Shown: positions 6,323 through 14,608, numbered from the stretch's first letter. The stretch: DNA of 64,000 nt from Candidatus Yanofskybacteria bacterium RIFCSPHIGHO2_01_FULL_41_26 (GCA_001794055.1 MGJB01000001.1:21659-85658); one strand, 5' to 3'. Made by a program: numbers and translations. Notes: generated by a model from the letters alone, not told the origin.

Positions 6323-8653
6323 ATGGCTGATTTTAAAGCTAACAATATAATAATACCGGAACAACTTCCGCTTATAGCTCTCAAGAATACCGTCTTGTTT
6401 CCAAAAGTGGTTATTCCGCTTATAGTCCAAAGACCCAAATCAGTTGTCGCCCTTGAAGATGCTTTGGCTCATGAACGTCTTGTGTTTTTTGTTACTCAAA
6501 AAAACATCGAAGATAATATTGGCCGAAAAGACATCTTTACGGTGGGCACTATCGGCAGAATAGTTTCTGTTTTTAAACTGCCTGACGGATCTTCTAAGGT
6601 TGACGTGGAAGGGTTAGTCAGGGCGCGAATAACTGATTTTTTGAGCGAAGAACCATTCTTTAAAGTTAAGACCGAACCGTTTAATTTGATCACGAGAAAC
6701 AACCTTGAGGAAAAGGCGTTTTTGAGGCGGGCAATAGAGCAATTTAGAACCATTTCGGAAGCGCGCACCTTTCCGACTATATTGCCGGAAATTATTTATA
6801 TGATGCTTCAACTTAAAGACACCGAGCAGATATTAAGTCTGATGACGATTAATTTAAATCTAGGGATAGAAGATCAGCAAAGCATACTTGAATTAGAAAG
6901 TGCGATAGATTCTTTGAGGGAGATGAATGTTTTTCTTGTCCGCGAGATGGAGATAATGGAGGCGGAGAAGACTGTTACCAAAGAAACCAAAAAACAAATC
7001 GGCAAAATGCAAAAAGAGCTTTTTTTGAGAGAGCAATTGAAAAGCATTGAAAAGGAGTTGGGCGTGGAAGATGAAAAAGATGAAGTGGATACGTTGAAAT
7101 CTAAGATCATTTCGGCAGGAATGCCAAAGAGCATTGAAGAAAAAGCCGTTAAGGAATTAAATCGTCTCGGCAAAATGCCGCCTTTCAATCCGGAGGTTTC
7201 ATATTTGAGAACTTATCTTGATTTGCTTACTGAGTTGCCCTGGTCAAAAAAGACCAAAGAAAAAATAGATCTGAAAGAAGCGGAAAAAATACTAAATGAA
7301 GACCACTACGGACTCAATAAAGTTAAAGAAAGAATTCTGGAATACCTTGCTGTGCAAAAACAAGTCGGCAAATTGAAAGGGCCGATACTGTGTCTTGTCG
7401 GACCTCCCGGTACCGGGAAAACATCTATCGGCCAGTCTATCGCCAGGGCTTTAGGTCGTAAATTTATCCGGGTTTCTCTCGGCGGGTTGAGGGACGAAGC
7501 GGAAATTAGGGGCCATCGCCGAACCTACGTCGGGGCTATGCCGGGAAGAATTATTCAGGGAATTCATAATTCTAAAGTTAGAAATCCGGTGTTTATGCTG
7601 GATGAAATAGACAAGATTGGCATGGATTTCCGTGGCGATCCGTCCTCGGCTCTTCTGGAAGCATTGGATCCCCAGCAGAATCATTCTTTCTCCGATCATT
7701 ATTTAGAAGTGCCTTACGATCTTTCCGATGTCATGTTTATCACGACTGCTAATGTTTTGGATACGATTCCACCGGCCTTGAGAGATCGTCTTGAAATTAT
7801 AGAATTTCCAGGATATTCGGAGGATGAAAAATTCCATATTGCCAAAAATTTTCTTTTACCGAAGTTGTTTAAAGACCATGGTTTAAAGAAAAAAGTTTTG
7901 GTTTTTACTGATTCAGCGCTTGAGGATATTATAAGAAACCATACCCGTGAGGCCGGAGTCAGAGAGTTAGAGAGGCAATTGGCTTCGGTTATCAGGAAAA
8001 TAACTCGAAAATTAGTTGAGTCTCATTCAAGCAAACAGATTGTTATAAACAAAAAAGACATCCATAAATATCTGGGTCCGGTTAAATATACCCATCAACT
8101 GGCGGAAACCAAAGACGAAATCGGAGTTGTGACTGGTCTTGGTTGGACTCCGGTTGGCGGCGAAGTGTTTTTTATTGAGGTTTCCAAAATGCCCGGCCGG
8201 GGAAAACTTATTTTAACCGGCCAGTTGGGTTCAGTAATGAAAGAGTCTGCTCAGGCCGGTTTAAGCTATGCCAGAACGTTTGCCGCAAAGAAAGGCATTA
8301 AAGAGGATTTCACTAAAGACGATATTCATATTCATGTTCCTTCGGGAGCGATAAAAAAAGACGGTCCTTCCGCCGGAACGGCTATGACCACGGCGTTGGT
8401 GTCATTATTTTTGGGAAAACCGGTTAGAAAAGAAGTTGCCATGACGGGCGAAGTTACTTTGCGCGGGAAAGTTCTTGAAATAGGCGGACTTAAAGAAAAG
8501 GTTCTTGCCGCTCATCGTGCTGGAATAAAAATCATTGTCGCTCCCAATGATAACAAGAAAGACCTAGAGGATGTTCCTAAAGAAGTCAAAAAAGACCTCA
8601 AATTTGTATTTGTCAAAACCATGGATGAGGTCTTGCAAGTTGCCTTGAAGTAG
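6323..8653 (+). CDS. lon: ATP-dependent Lon protease
   Basis: A 776-residue Lon (peptidase S16), the cytosolic AAA+ protease that degrades misfolded and regulatory proteins. The order is the N-terminal substrate-binding domain (LPLIALKNTVLFP, residues about 12-200), a coiled linker, and the AAA+ module with Walker A GPPGTGKTS near 360 and Walker B VFMLDEIDKIG near 422. The protease domain has Ser683 in KDGPSAGTA and Lys724 in GGLKEK, matching the Ser-Lys dyad. The start at 6323 is chosen by homology to the family N-terminus; the frame runs open 21 codons further through the leader repeat. No Shine-Dalgarno is evident. Confidence 0.97.
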   Translation: MADFKANNIIIPEQLPLIALKNTVLFPKVVIPLIVQRPKSVVALEDALAHERLVFFVTQKNIEDNIGRKDIFTVGTIGRIVSVFKLPDGSSKVDVEGLVRARITDFLSEEPFFKVKTEPFNLITRNNLEEKAFLRRAIEQFRTISEARTFPTILPEIIYMMLQLKDTEQILSLMTINLNLGIEDQQSILELESAIDSLREMNVFLVREMEIMEAEKTVTKETKKQIGKMQKELFLREQLKSIEKELGVEDEKDEVDTLKSKIISAGMPKSIEEKAVKELNRLGKMPPFNPEVSYLRTYLDLLTELPWSKKTKEKIDLKEAEKILNEDHYGLNKVKERILEYLAVQKQVGKLKGPILCLVGPPGTGKTSIGQSIARALGRKFIRVSLGGLRDEAEIRGHRRTYVGAMPGRIIQGIHNSKVRNPVFMLDEIDKIGMDFRGDPSSALLEALDPQQNHSFSDHYLEVPYDLSDVMFITTANVLDTIPPALRDRLEIIEFPGYSEDEKFHIAKNFLLPKLFKDHGLKKKVLVFTDSALEDIIRNHTREAGVRELERQLASVIRKITRKLVESHSSKQIVINKKDIHKYLGPVKYTHQLAETKDEIGVVTGLGWTPVGGEVFFIEVSKMPGRGKLILTGQLGSVMKESAQAGLSYARTFAAKKGIKEDFTKDDIHIHVPSGAIKKDGPSAGTAMTTALVSLFLGKPVRKEVAMTGEVTLRGKVLEIGGLKEKVLAAHRAGIKIIVAPNDNKKDLEDVPKEVKKDLKFVFVKTMDEVLQVALK

Positions 8654-8661
8654 TGTATAGT
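8634..8661 (+). promoter_or_regulatory. Promoter of the 8700 gene, inside the end of lon
   Basis: TTGCAA at 8634-8639, a 16-nt spacer, and TATAGT at 8656-8661. It leaves a leader of about 30 nt with GAAGGT just before the ATG. Confidence 0.55.
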
Positions 8662-8699
8662 CAATCTCGTGTTCTTTTTGAAAGTGAAGGTAGTCAAAA

Positions 8700-8918
8700 A
8701 TGTGTGTTCATGCGTGTCCTTTTCACAATCAAAAAGGCGGGCACATGAGGCTTTGTTGTACCCCGTGTTCTTGTGGACAAAATATAGAGTTTTTTGTACT
8801 TGAGTTGCACTTGTCTGATTGCCATCGTGCCGGACTTAATGTTCCAAAGATGCCGATAAATGCGCCTCCTCCCAATCGTGTTTCTGTGCCGTTAGATGAG
8901 ATCCCGGTCGCCGCCTAA
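8700..8918 (+). CDS. Small cysteine/histidine-rich putative zinc protein
   Basis: A 72-residue protein with an N-terminal half dense in metal ligands: CVHACPFH, then HMRLCCTPCSCG, then HLSDCH. Such spacing is typical of small zinc-binding folds, so nucleic-acid or protein binding is possible, but no family is recognised. The C-terminal half is proline-rich and probably disordered. GAAGGT lies about 8 nt upstream of the ATG. The gene has its own promoter and intrinsic terminator, like the other small accessory units. Confidence 0.65.
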   Translation: MCVHACPFHNQKGGHMRLCCTPCSCGQNIEFFVLELHLSDCHRAGLNVPKMPINAPPPNRVSVPLDEIPVAA

Positions 8919-8937
8919 AATAGGCGGTCTTTTTATT
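8909..8937 (+). terminator. Intrinsic terminator of the 8700 gene
   Basis: CCGCCTA / TAGGCGG hairpin followed by TCTTTTTATTT. The stem begins inside the last codons. Confidence 0.8.
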
Positions 8938-8951
8938 TGTAAGTGGAGTGC

Positions 8952-8980
8952 TTGCTTGTTAATTTATATTCGACTATTAT
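8952..8980 (+). promoter_or_regulatory. Promoter of the MgtC-like gene, predicted leaderless
   Basis: TTGCTT at 8952-8957, a 17-nt spacer, and TATTAT at 8975-8980. The ATG at 8987 is 6 nt after the -10. Confidence 0.65.
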
Positions 8981-8986
8981 TATTTT

Positions 8987-9517
8987 ATGACTCAATTTTT
9001 AGCATATTTGGACTGGACGATGATAACAAGGTTATTGGTTGCAGCTTTGCTTGGCGGAGTTGTGGGATTTGAAAGGGAGCGCTCCGGAAAAGTGGCTGGC
9101 TTGAGGACCCATGTTCTTGTGGCTATGGGCGCTGCTTTGCTGACCGTGATAACTGAACGGCTATTTTTTCTTTTTCCTTCTGTGAATGGGCAAATGGGCT
9201 TGGATTATCACATCATTGCTAATATCGTTGTTGGTATCGGTTTTATCGGTGCTGGAACGATTCTGCGTCGAGACGATAATAAGATCGAGGGTACAACTAC
9301 CGCAGCCAGTTTGTGGGTCGTCGCTGCTATCGGTATTGCCAGCGGGTTCGGATTTTACCAGGAAGCGGTGGCTACTACTGTTATTGCTTATGTCGTATTG
9401 GCTGGTCTTTGGCTAATAGAAAAATATCTGACCCGGGAACTTCGTTACAAAGGGAGGGGGATATATAGAGAACTCAAACAAAGTGAAAATCCTGGACCTG
9501 AATATACTGAAAAATAG
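8987..9517 (+). CDS. MgtC/SapB-family membrane protein
   Basis: A 176-residue inner-membrane protein of the MgtC/SapB family. Its members are linked to growth at low magnesium and to modulation of ATP synthase or transporters; they are not proven transporters. The conserved GGVVGFERERSGKVAGLRTH segment (residues about 21-40) is diagnostic, followed by four hydrophobic helices including IGFIGAGTILR. The C-terminal ACT-like tail of longer homologues is absent. The gene overlaps the downstream permease by 35 nt, so the two are probably one transcript. Confidence 0.88.
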   Translation: MTQFLAYLDWTMITRLLVAALLGGVVGFERERSGKVAGLRTHVLVAMGAALLTVITERLFFLFPSVNGQMGLDYHIIANIVVGIGFIGAGTILRRDDNKIEGTTTAASLWVVAAIGIASGFGFYQEAVATTVIAYVVLAGLWLIEKYLTRELRYKGRGIYRELKQSENPGPEYTEK

Positions 9518-10640
9518 GAATTTCCTCTACTCTGTTGCTGTTCTGGTGGGAACAATGGTAGGAGTGGGGGTTTTTGGAATTCCTTTTGTTTTTTCCAAAG
9601 CTGGTTTTTGGGTTGGTTTTTTATTTTTAGTATTTATCGGTTTTATTATGCTTCTTTTGGATCTAATGTATGGCGAAGTGGTTTTGAGAACTAACGAAGA
9701 GCATCAAATAACCGGTTATACTGATAAATATCTCGGACCTTGGTTTAAAAGGGTGATATTTTTTTCTGTGGCCTTGAGTTTATATTCTGCCTTGCTTGCG
9801 TATGTAGTTATTGCCGGAGATTTTCTCAACAATATTTTTTCTTCTGTTTTTTATGCTTCACCGGCTTCATACAGCTTGGTGTTTTTTGTCGTTCTTTCGG
9901 TGCTGGTTTTGTTGGGAATCAAAAGGATATCCTGGGTCGAGTTGCTTTTAGTGGTTTTGTTTACAGGGGTGGTTATACTGATTTTCAGTCTTGGCTTTAA
10001 TAAGATAAACTTATCCAATTTTACCGAAATTCAGCCGGAATTCTGGTTCTTGCCTTACGGGGTTTTATTGTTCGCTTTTGCCGGATTTTCGGCAATTCCC
10101 ATACAAAGGAATATTTTAAAAAACCGAGAAACTGAATTAAAAAGCTCTATCTTTTTAGCCGTTCTTTTAACCGGGGCGCTTTATTTGCTTTTTGCTTTTA
10201 CGGTTCTTGGCATATCCGGAAGTGTGACCACGCCCGATGCCATATCGGGGTTGTATGAATTTTTGGGAGGCAAAATTATATTTCTTGGTTCGCTCTTTGG
10301 TATTTTGGCCGTTAGTACTTCTTTTCTGATGCTGGGTTCGGCTTTTTTGGACATGTTTCATTTAGATTATAATATTTCAAGGAGATGGGCCTGGATTTTA
10401 GTTGTTGCTCCGCCCCTCGTTCTATTTTTAGGCGGTCTGCGAACTTTTATTGAAATTATAAGTTTGGCCGGTTCGGTTGCCATCGGGCTTGAAGGAATTG
10501 TTTTAACATTTGTTTATGTCAGATCAAAATCAAAAGGGGACCGGGTTCCTGAATATAGCCTGGAACTCCCCAAATTTATTTATTACCTCCTTATTTTTAT
10601 GTTCGGAGCAGGGGTTGTGTATGCATTGTTTATTAAATAA
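9483..10640 (+). CDS. Amino-acid permease, APC superfamily (aromatic/hydroxy amino-acid type)
   Basis: A 385-residue polytopic membrane protein with about 11 hydrophobic segments. The N-terminal GTMVGVGVFGIPFVFSKAG segment is the unwound first helix typical of APC transporters of the Trp/Tyr and serine permease group. It should import amino acids with H+ or Na+, which fits an organism with few biosynthetic genes. The GTG start at 9483 lies inside the MgtC-like gene; AGGGAGGGGG sits about 25 nt upstream, too far for a normal Shine-Dalgarno. The substrate cannot be specified. Confidence 0.8.
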   Translation: MKILDLNILKNRNFLYSVAVLVGTMVGVGVFGIPFVFSKAGFWVGFLFLVFIGFIMLLLDLMYGEVVLRTNEEHQITGYTDKYLGPWFKRVIFFSVALSLYSALLAYVVIAGDFLNNIFSSVFYASPASYSLVFFVVLSVLVLLGIKRISWVELLLVVLFTGVVILIFSLGFNKINLSNFTEIQPEFWFLPYGVLLFAFAGFSAIPIQRNILKNRETELKSSIFLAVLLTGALYLLFAFTVLGISGSVTTPDAISGLYEFLGGKIIFLGSLFGILAVSTSFLMLGSAFLDMFHLDYNISRRWAWILVVAPPLVLFLGGLRTFIEIISLAGSVAIGLEGIVLTFVYVRSKSKGDRVPEYSLELPKFIYYLLIFMFGAGVVYALFIK

Positions 10641-10646
10641 TCACTC

Positions 10647-10918
10647 GGCCTTATTGCATTTTTCAGCCCGTTACGATTGCTCCAGCGGCAATCTCCACTT
10701 GTCCTCACGACGGCGGGTTCTTTAGTCGTCTTATGCTTTGTGTATAATGGTAAATTGCTACGACGGAAAGCCTGAACCTTGAATGACTTATCTTTACCTA
10801 CTCCCTCAGAACACCAAGCCCGCCTGTTGCGGGTCTGAAAAATACAACAAGGCCTTGCTCTTTTTTAATCTTGTAGGTTTCCTTGTTCGTCATAAGTGAG
10901 AAAATTAGGCAAGGCCTT
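10647..10918. repeat. Large palindromic element downstream of the permease
   Basis: The 391-nt gap after the permease (10641-11031) is mostly this element. GGCCTTATTGCATTTTTCAG (10647-10666) pairs with CTGAAAAATACAACAAGGCC (10835-10854). Inside are small hairpins, such as GATTGC / GCAATC near 10675. A TATAAT-like box is at 10742-10747. A second arm, AAGGCCTTGC (10850-10859), pairs with GCAAGGCCTT (10909-10918), which is followed by TTGTTT. No gene is seen; a small RNA from the 10742 box is possible. Confidence 0.6.
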
Positions 10919-10930
10919 TTGTTTAACATT

Positions 10931-10958
10931 TCAACGACTCATGTGTGTGAGCCGTTGA
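10931..10958. repeat. 28-bp hairpin repeat, copy 1
   Basis: TCAACGACTCA / TGAGCCGTTGA hairpin. A second copy at 36827-36854 has the same outer bases and a longer, still paired inner stem. Confidence 0.65.
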
Positions 10959-10980
10959 TTATCCTTATTCCAAATAAAAG

Positions 10981-11008
10981 AGCCCCGCCTGACAAAGCGC
11001 GGGGCTTT
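10981..11008 (-). terminator. Bidirectional intrinsic terminator
   Basis: AGCCCCGC / GCGGGGCT hairpin with A-rich and T-rich flanks on both sides. On the minus strand it ends the 11780-to-11032 operon. Confidence 0.75.
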
Positions 11009-11031
11009 CTGTTGTGTGGGGTACGACTCTA

Positions 11032-11151
11032 TCAGAACTTCTTGACGGGTTGCTGTTTGGGACGGCAACCCGTCAAGGTGCGGGGATTATGCCGGCGAAG
11101 CTTCGCAAGTATCCACCGAAACCAGGACTTCTTTGTCTTCTTCGTGTTCAT
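11032..11151 (-). CDS. 39-residue basic small protein
   Basis: A short frame on the minus strand, MNTKKTKKSWFRWILAK followed by an arginine/lysine-rich tail ending QQPVKKF. It is preceded by AAGGAG about 6 nt before the ATG and followed by an intrinsic terminator. It lies just downstream of the PQ-loop-like membrane gene on the same strand. The high content of basic and tryptophan residues suggests binding to RNA or membrane, but no family is recognised. Its 3' half contains a perfect hairpin (11041-11053 with 11065-11077). Confidence 0.5.
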   Translation of the reverse strand: MNTKKTKKSWFRWILAKLRRHNPRTLTGCRPKQQPVKKF

Positions 11152-11168
11152 GTCTTCTCCTTGCACAT

Positions 11169-11780
11169 TCAGTGCAGTTCAAAACCTGTTGAAGAACTCT
11201 TGTCGACTAGTTTAACCGATGTCGGCTCCAGAAAATACTTACGTGCGGCAAATGCGGCAATCAAGAAGCTTAAAACTGTGGCTCCTGCGGGATAGAACCG
11301 CTCCTTGATTGCCCAGCTTTTCCCGCCCGCCGTTGAAAGACAGTTGGCAATGGAGTAGCTGATATAAGCAAGGAAGGGCATGTCTTGGGGTTTCTTCCAC
11401 GCATCGACAAGTTGTGGGATTCCGGCGATGCACATCGCCATTGTGCTTGCAACGGCGGCGGCCTTTCCGCCGGAGAAATACCAGATCATCATGCTTGCAA
11501 TCGTCAGCAAGACGACCATTGTTTCAAACCATGTCCATACCGCCCTATTGCCGGTCTTCAAAATGAAGTACACGGTCAACATGCTTCCGATGGTATATAC
11601 CATCGGTAAAAGAAAATTACCCTTCTGAACAATGATTGTGGCGGCAATAACTGCGTCGAGCGTACCCCACAATGCCCACGTGAGGAGGTTCTGTTTCGCC
11701 TTGCCACTCCTTATCTGCTTCCACAATGGGAAGTAAGTCAGAAGAGCAAGAATACTGCCTGCCCAAACCAGTGCGTTCAT
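11169..11780 (-). CDS. PQ-loop-like multi-pass membrane protein
   Basis: A 203-residue membrane protein with about seven hydrophobic segments. Two repeated halves each contain a PQ-loop-like turn: LTYFPLWKQIRSGKAKQN near residue 15 and CIAGIPQLVDAWKKPQDMP near residue 118. This is reminiscent of SemiSWEET/PQ-loop small-solute transporters, but the match is by eye and the substrate is unknown. The start has GGGGTGAG just upstream. The promoter is TATAAT (reverse complement at 11812-11817) with TTGCAA 17 nt further back. A 39-residue protein follows in the same transcript. Confidence 0.6.
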   Translation of the reverse strand: MNALVWAGSILALLTYFPLWKQIRSGKAKQNLLTWALWGTLDAVIAATIIVQKGNFLLPMVYTIGSMLTVYFILKTGNRAVWTWFETMVVLLTIASMMIWYFSGGKAAAVASTMAMCIAGIPQLVDAWKKPQDMPFLAYISYSIANCLSTAGGKSWAIKERFYPAGATVLSFLIAAFAARKYFLEPTSVKLVDKSSSTGFELH

Positions 11781-11811
11781 CTCTCACCCCCGAAATTTTC
11801 AAAGATTATAA

Positions 11812-11840
11812 ATTATACCACACATTTAATGTATTTGCAA
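11812..11840 (-). promoter_or_regulatory. Promoter of the PQ-loop-like gene
   Basis: On the minus strand, TTGCAA (11835-11840), a 17-nt spacer, and TATAAT (11812-11817). The leader is about 25 nt with a Shine-Dalgarno. Confidence 0.65.
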
Positions 11841-11870
11841 TGATTGGTCATGGTTTAAAAACAAAGCGAA

Positions 11871-12069
11871 GCCCCATGCTAAATTTGTCACATTGACGAA
11901 TCGAGGAGGGAGCTGGGGTTGATTGAATATGTATTCCAAAATAATAGGTCGAGCGCCGAGCATCTCGCGAGGAGGCAAGCGTGGGTTACCTGTTATTTTG
12001 GTAAATACATACCAATCATACTGAAGCGTATGACGAAATGAGGAACCGTGACCAAATTTGGCATGGGGT
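11871..12069. repeat. Palindromic repeat family F, copy 1
   Basis: A roughly 200-bp element with arms GCCCCATGC..AAATTTG and CAAATTT..GCATGGGG. An inner arm pair around CCAAAATAATAGGT / ACCTGTTATTTTGG encloses the conserved GGTCGAGCGCCGAGC block. A related copy is at 15783-16124, and 28610-28888 shares parts. It fills the gap between the divergent PQ-loop gene and the O-antigen ligase. Confidence 0.7.
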
Positions 12070-12079
12070 GAGCTAATGA

Positions 12080-12085
12080 TATAAT
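12080..12085 (+). promoter_or_regulatory. -10 box of the O-antigen ligase gene, predicted leaderless
   Basis: TATAAT at 12080-12085, with the ATG at 12092, 6 nt later. No Shine-Dalgarno is present. Confidence 0.6.
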
Positions 12086-12091
12086 CATCTC

Positions 12092-13444
12092 ATGGTGTTT
12101 GTGAGAAAATTCGAACAATTTTTATTTTATTTTCTGCTTTTTGCAATTCCGTTTCAGACGCGGAAGATTTTGTGGCATCAAAATTGGAATTTTAATGAGT
12201 GGCAGTCGATATCTATCTACGGTACGGATATTTTATTACTCATTCTTTTCGGATTCTGGATTTTTGACTTAATTAATCCGAAGATAGAGCCACCTGTGGA
12301 TAACCGACTTCGCAAGTCGGTTATCCACAGGTTTGTTAAGAGACATGATTACTTTTTGTTTGTCTTGATTGTCGTCTCAGCTATTTCGATTAAAAACTCT
12401 TCCAGCTATATTCTAAGCACCTATAGTGTTTTGAAACTCGTAGAATTTGTTGTCTTTTATTTCTATATCAAAAGTTATGCGGTTTATAAGTTCGGCTTGA
12501 TAAGGTCAATGATTGTTTTGATTTACGGAGGATTATTTCAGGCGATAATTGCTATTCTGCAGTTTTTTAAACAATCAAGTTTAGGTTTAGGATTGTTGGG
12601 GGAAAGTGTTATTAGTCCCAATCTGACCGGCATTGCTTCTTTTTATAATATGGCGGGAGAAAAGATAATCCGCACCTATGGAACGACGCCCCACCCTAAT
12701 GTTTTGGCCGGATATTTATTTTTGGCAATTTTTGCTTTTTATTATCTCTGGATTTATAAAAACATAAGCAAGTTTTTCTTGCTTATGTATGGATTAATTA
12801 TTTTGGCTTTCTTTTTTACTTTTGCCCGGGTAGCAGTATTTCTTTTGTTTATAAATTTTCTAGTTAGAATCATTTTAGTGCATTTAAAATTTAAGAAAGA
12901 ATACTGGAATAAGAAGTTAGCTTTACTGTCCGTAGTAACGGTTGTTGTTGCTACATCTCTCTTTTTGATTTATTGGTCCGAGACGGTCAGTCGGGTTATG
13001 ATTTCTTCCAAAGAAGAGGCGGTTCAAATGAGGATTTTTTACAATAAGGAATCTTTGAGTTCCTTGAACTGGTTTGGTGTCGGTTCGGGTAACTTTGTCA
13101 ATTGGCTTATGGTCAAAGATCCCAATTTACCGCGTAATCTTTATCAACCGGTGCACAATATCTACCTCTTGGTTTATTCGGAAACGGGAATTTTGGGCAT
13201 CTCTGCTTTCCTCATGTTTCTGTTGTTTTTGATCAAAGATTTTGTATTGCGGACACGCATGAAAAATCTTTATAACTATTCGTTTCTTCTTATCTTTCTC
13301 TCGGTTTTATTTATGGGACTTTTTGACCATTTTTTGTTGACGCTTCAGCAGGGGAGGTTTATTTTTTGGTTAACAGTTATGCTCTTGACTATTAATCGCA
13401 AAGATGATATAATGATTAAACAACAGTCAGAACCGACCGCATAG
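12092..13444 (+). CDS. O-antigen ligase/polymerase-like membrane protein (Wzy_C family)
   Basis: A 450-residue protein with about 11-12 transmembrane segments and a large loop near residues 300-350, containing VGSGNF and PVHNIYLLVYSETGILG. This is typical of the WaaL/Wzy_C O-antigen ligase and polymerase superfamily, which acts on undecaprenyl-linked glycans on the outer face of the membrane. Many CPR bacteria carry such proteins for surface glycans. Residues about 68-81 (PVDNRLRKSVIHR) are encoded by a 39-bp perfect palindrome inserted in frame in the first cytoplasmic or loop region. Ligase and polymerase cannot be told apart here. Confidence 0.8.
   Translation: MVFVRKFEQFLFYFLLFAIPFQTRKILWHQNWNFNEWQSISIYGTDILLLILFGFWIFDLINPKIEPPVDNRLRKSVIHRFVKRHDYFLFVLIVVSAISIKNSSSYILSTYSVLKLVEFVVFYFYIKSYAVYKFGLIRSMIVLIYGGLFQAIIAILQFFKQSSLGLGLLGESVISPNLTGIASFYNMAGEKIIRTYGTTPHPNVLAGYLFLAIFAFYYLWIYKNISKFFLLMYGLIILAFFFTFARVAVFLLFINFLVRIILVHLKFKKEYWNKKLALLSVVTVVVATSLFLIYWSETVSRVMISSKEEAVQMRIFYNKESLSSLNWFGVGSGNFVNWLMVKDPNLPRNLYQPVHNIYLLVYSETGILGISAFLMFLLFLIKDFVLRTRMKNLYNYSFLLIFLSVLFMGLFDHFLLTLQQGRFIFWLTVMLLTINRKDDIMIKQQSEPTA
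12293..12331. repeat. 39-bp perfect palindrome with two DnaA-box-like ends, in frame in a CDS
   Basis: The arms contain TGTGGATAA (12295-12303) and TTATCCACA (12321-12329), each matching the DnaA box consensus TTATNCACA. The inner stem is CCGACTT / AAGTCGG. An almost identical palindrome is at 36171-36209. Here it is translated within the O-antigen ligase. Confidence 0.8.
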
Positions 13445-13452
13445 AGCGGTCA
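13385..13452 (+). promoter_or_regulatory. Promoter and leader hairpin of the 13464 operon
   Basis: TTGACT at 13385-13390, a 17-nt spacer, and TATAAT at 13408-13413, all inside the end of the O-antigen ligase gene. The leader contains a GACCGC / GCGGTC hairpin (about 13436-13452) directly before the AAGGAGG Shine-Dalgarno, which could control translation. Confidence 0.65.
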
Positions 13453-13463
13453 AGGAGGCAACG

Positions 13464-13715
13464 ATGCAGGTTCCGTGCCCCTTCAGAGGGGATCACTTCA
13501 TTGTCCAGGGTCGTATGCACAGCCCCAGTCAGTGCCCGCCGGTACCCGGCGAGCGTGGCGATCATCGCCGTCGTAAGCGGCTTCGCAAGAAGCATGCCAA
13601 ACGTGCGGCGGAATTCATGGTCCGCCGTGGCGAAGCCGTCGCGGGGACTGGTAAGCCGTCGGCCAGCTCCAGCGAGAAAGCCGGAGTGAAAAACAAGCTG
13701 AAAGTGGGGTTGTGA
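13464..13715 (+). CDS. Small GC-rich basic protein with CPF..H..C pattern
   Basis: An 83-residue protein with a strong AAGGAGG about 7 nt before the ATG. The N-terminus (CPFRGDHF, then HSPSQC) has Cys and His residues spaced as in a small zinc site. The middle is strongly basic (HRRRKRLRKKHAKRA) and the C-terminus is Lys/Ser-rich. Nucleic-acid binding is a reasonable guess. Codon usage is GC-rich, unlike the AT-rich O-antigen ligase upstream. Its stop TGA overlaps the ATG of the next small basic gene by one base, so the two are translationally coupled. Confidence 0.6.
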   Translation: MQVPCPFRGDHFIVQGRMHSPSQCPPVPGERGDHRRRKRLRKKHAKRAAEFMVRRGEAVAGTGKPSASSSEKAGVKNKLKVGL

Positions 13716-13915
13716 TGAGCATCAATCGTCGGATGTTGAGAAAGTCGTTGGGTACCCGGCATGCTCGTCGGGAGGGCACCAAGACGAAGGCCATCCGGGG
13801 AACGGGTGGCGGCACGAACCAACGGGTCAACAAGTACCGTTGGTTCAAAAAGTCGCGGGCGGCGGTTCGCCCGAGCGTTCTGCTCGAGCGACTGATTCGT
13901 CAAGCGATAGCCTAG
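13715..13915 (+). CDS. Small very basic protein, coupled to the 13464 gene
   Basis: A 66-residue protein (start ATG 13715, overlapping the upstream stop) with about one third Arg/Lys (SINRRMLRKSLGTRHARREG). It contains a glycine-rich centre and a C-terminal VLLERLIRQAIA helix. Composition resembles ribosome-associated or nucleoid proteins, but I recognise no family. GC-rich codon usage and a strong terminator follow the pattern of the other small accessory units. Confidence 0.55.
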   Translation: MSINRRMLRKSLGTRHARREGTKTKAIRGTGGGTNQRVNKYRWFKKSRAAVRPSVLLERLIRQAIA

Positions 13916-13928
13916 AAATCGGCACGAA

Positions 13929-13960
13929 GGGGCGGCGATGAGCCGCCCCCAATTTTTTCA
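13929..13960 (+). terminator. Intrinsic terminator of the 13464 operon
   Basis: GGGGCGGC / GCCGCCCC hairpin with a 5-nt loop, followed by CAATTTTTT. Confidence 0.9.
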
Positions 13961-14006
13961 AGCGGAGCATTTGCTCCCTTTTTTAATTTAAATTAGAATA
14001 AAGTTT

Positions 14007-14606
14007 ATGTCTGATCGCACCGAACTTCTAAGACAAATCAAAGACGAAGTCATTGGCCTCAAGGAATCCCCGCTTTACCAGGAAAGAATTAAAAACAAGG
14101 TTTTTCCAGTTATCGGCGAGGGGAGCCACCATGCCAGGATAATGTTCATCGGTGAAGCTCCCGGTCGGAACGAAGCCGCAACCGGAAAACCGTTTTGCGG
14201 AGCGGCCGGGAAGATATTAGACGAACTGCTTGTTTCCGCGGATATAGACAGAAAAGATGTTTATATAACCAATATCGTCAAAGACAGGCCGCCTTTTAAC
14301 AGAGATCCGTTGCCCGATGAAATTAATGCCTACGGACCTTTTTTAGACAGACAGATAGAGATAATCCAGCCCTCCGTCATAGCCACTCTTGGTCGATTCT
14401 CAATGGACTATATTATGAGGAAGTTTGGACTGGAAAATCAGTTAAAGTCCATAAGCCAGATGCATGGTAAGAGTTTTAAAGCCACAACTAATTATGGTGA
14501 AATCAAAATTATCCCTCTATACCACCCCGCCGTGGCGATATATAATAATACAACTAAGGATACCCTGATTAAAGATTTTCAGATTTTAAAAAGTCCTCCA
14601 CTCTGA
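14007..14606 (+). CDS. Family-4-like uracil-DNA glycosylase lacking the Fe-S cysteines
   Basis: A 199-residue cytosolic enzyme predicted to excise uracil from DNA. Family motifs are FIGEAPGRNEAATGKPF (residues about 48-64, the water-activating motif), TNIVKDRPPFNRDP and the late YHPAVAIY. Canonical family 4 enzymes hold a 4Fe-4S cluster with four cysteines, in an N-terminal CxxC, in KCRPP and in an ACxP segment. Here those positions read otherwise (KDRPP, NAYGPFL), and the only cysteine is in PFCGAAG. A -10 box TAGAAT ends 7 nt before the ATG. The DedA gene follows 2 nt after the stop. Confidence 0.85.
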   Translation: MSDRTELLRQIKDEVIGLKESPLYQERIKNKVFPVIGEGSHHARIMFIGEAPGRNEAATGKPFCGAAGKILDELLVSADIDRKDVYITNIVKDRPPFNRDPLPDEINAYGPFLDRQIEIIQPSVIATLGRFSMDYIMRKFGLENQLKSISQMHGKSFKATTNYGEIKIIPLYHPAVAIYNNTTKDTLIKDFQILKSPPL

Positions 14607-14608
14607 GC

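Noticed and set aside
10883..11295. Plus-strand open frames near 10.9-11.3 kb
   Set aside because: They cross a repeat hairpin and an intrinsic terminator and are antisense to the minus-strand membrane and small-protein genes.
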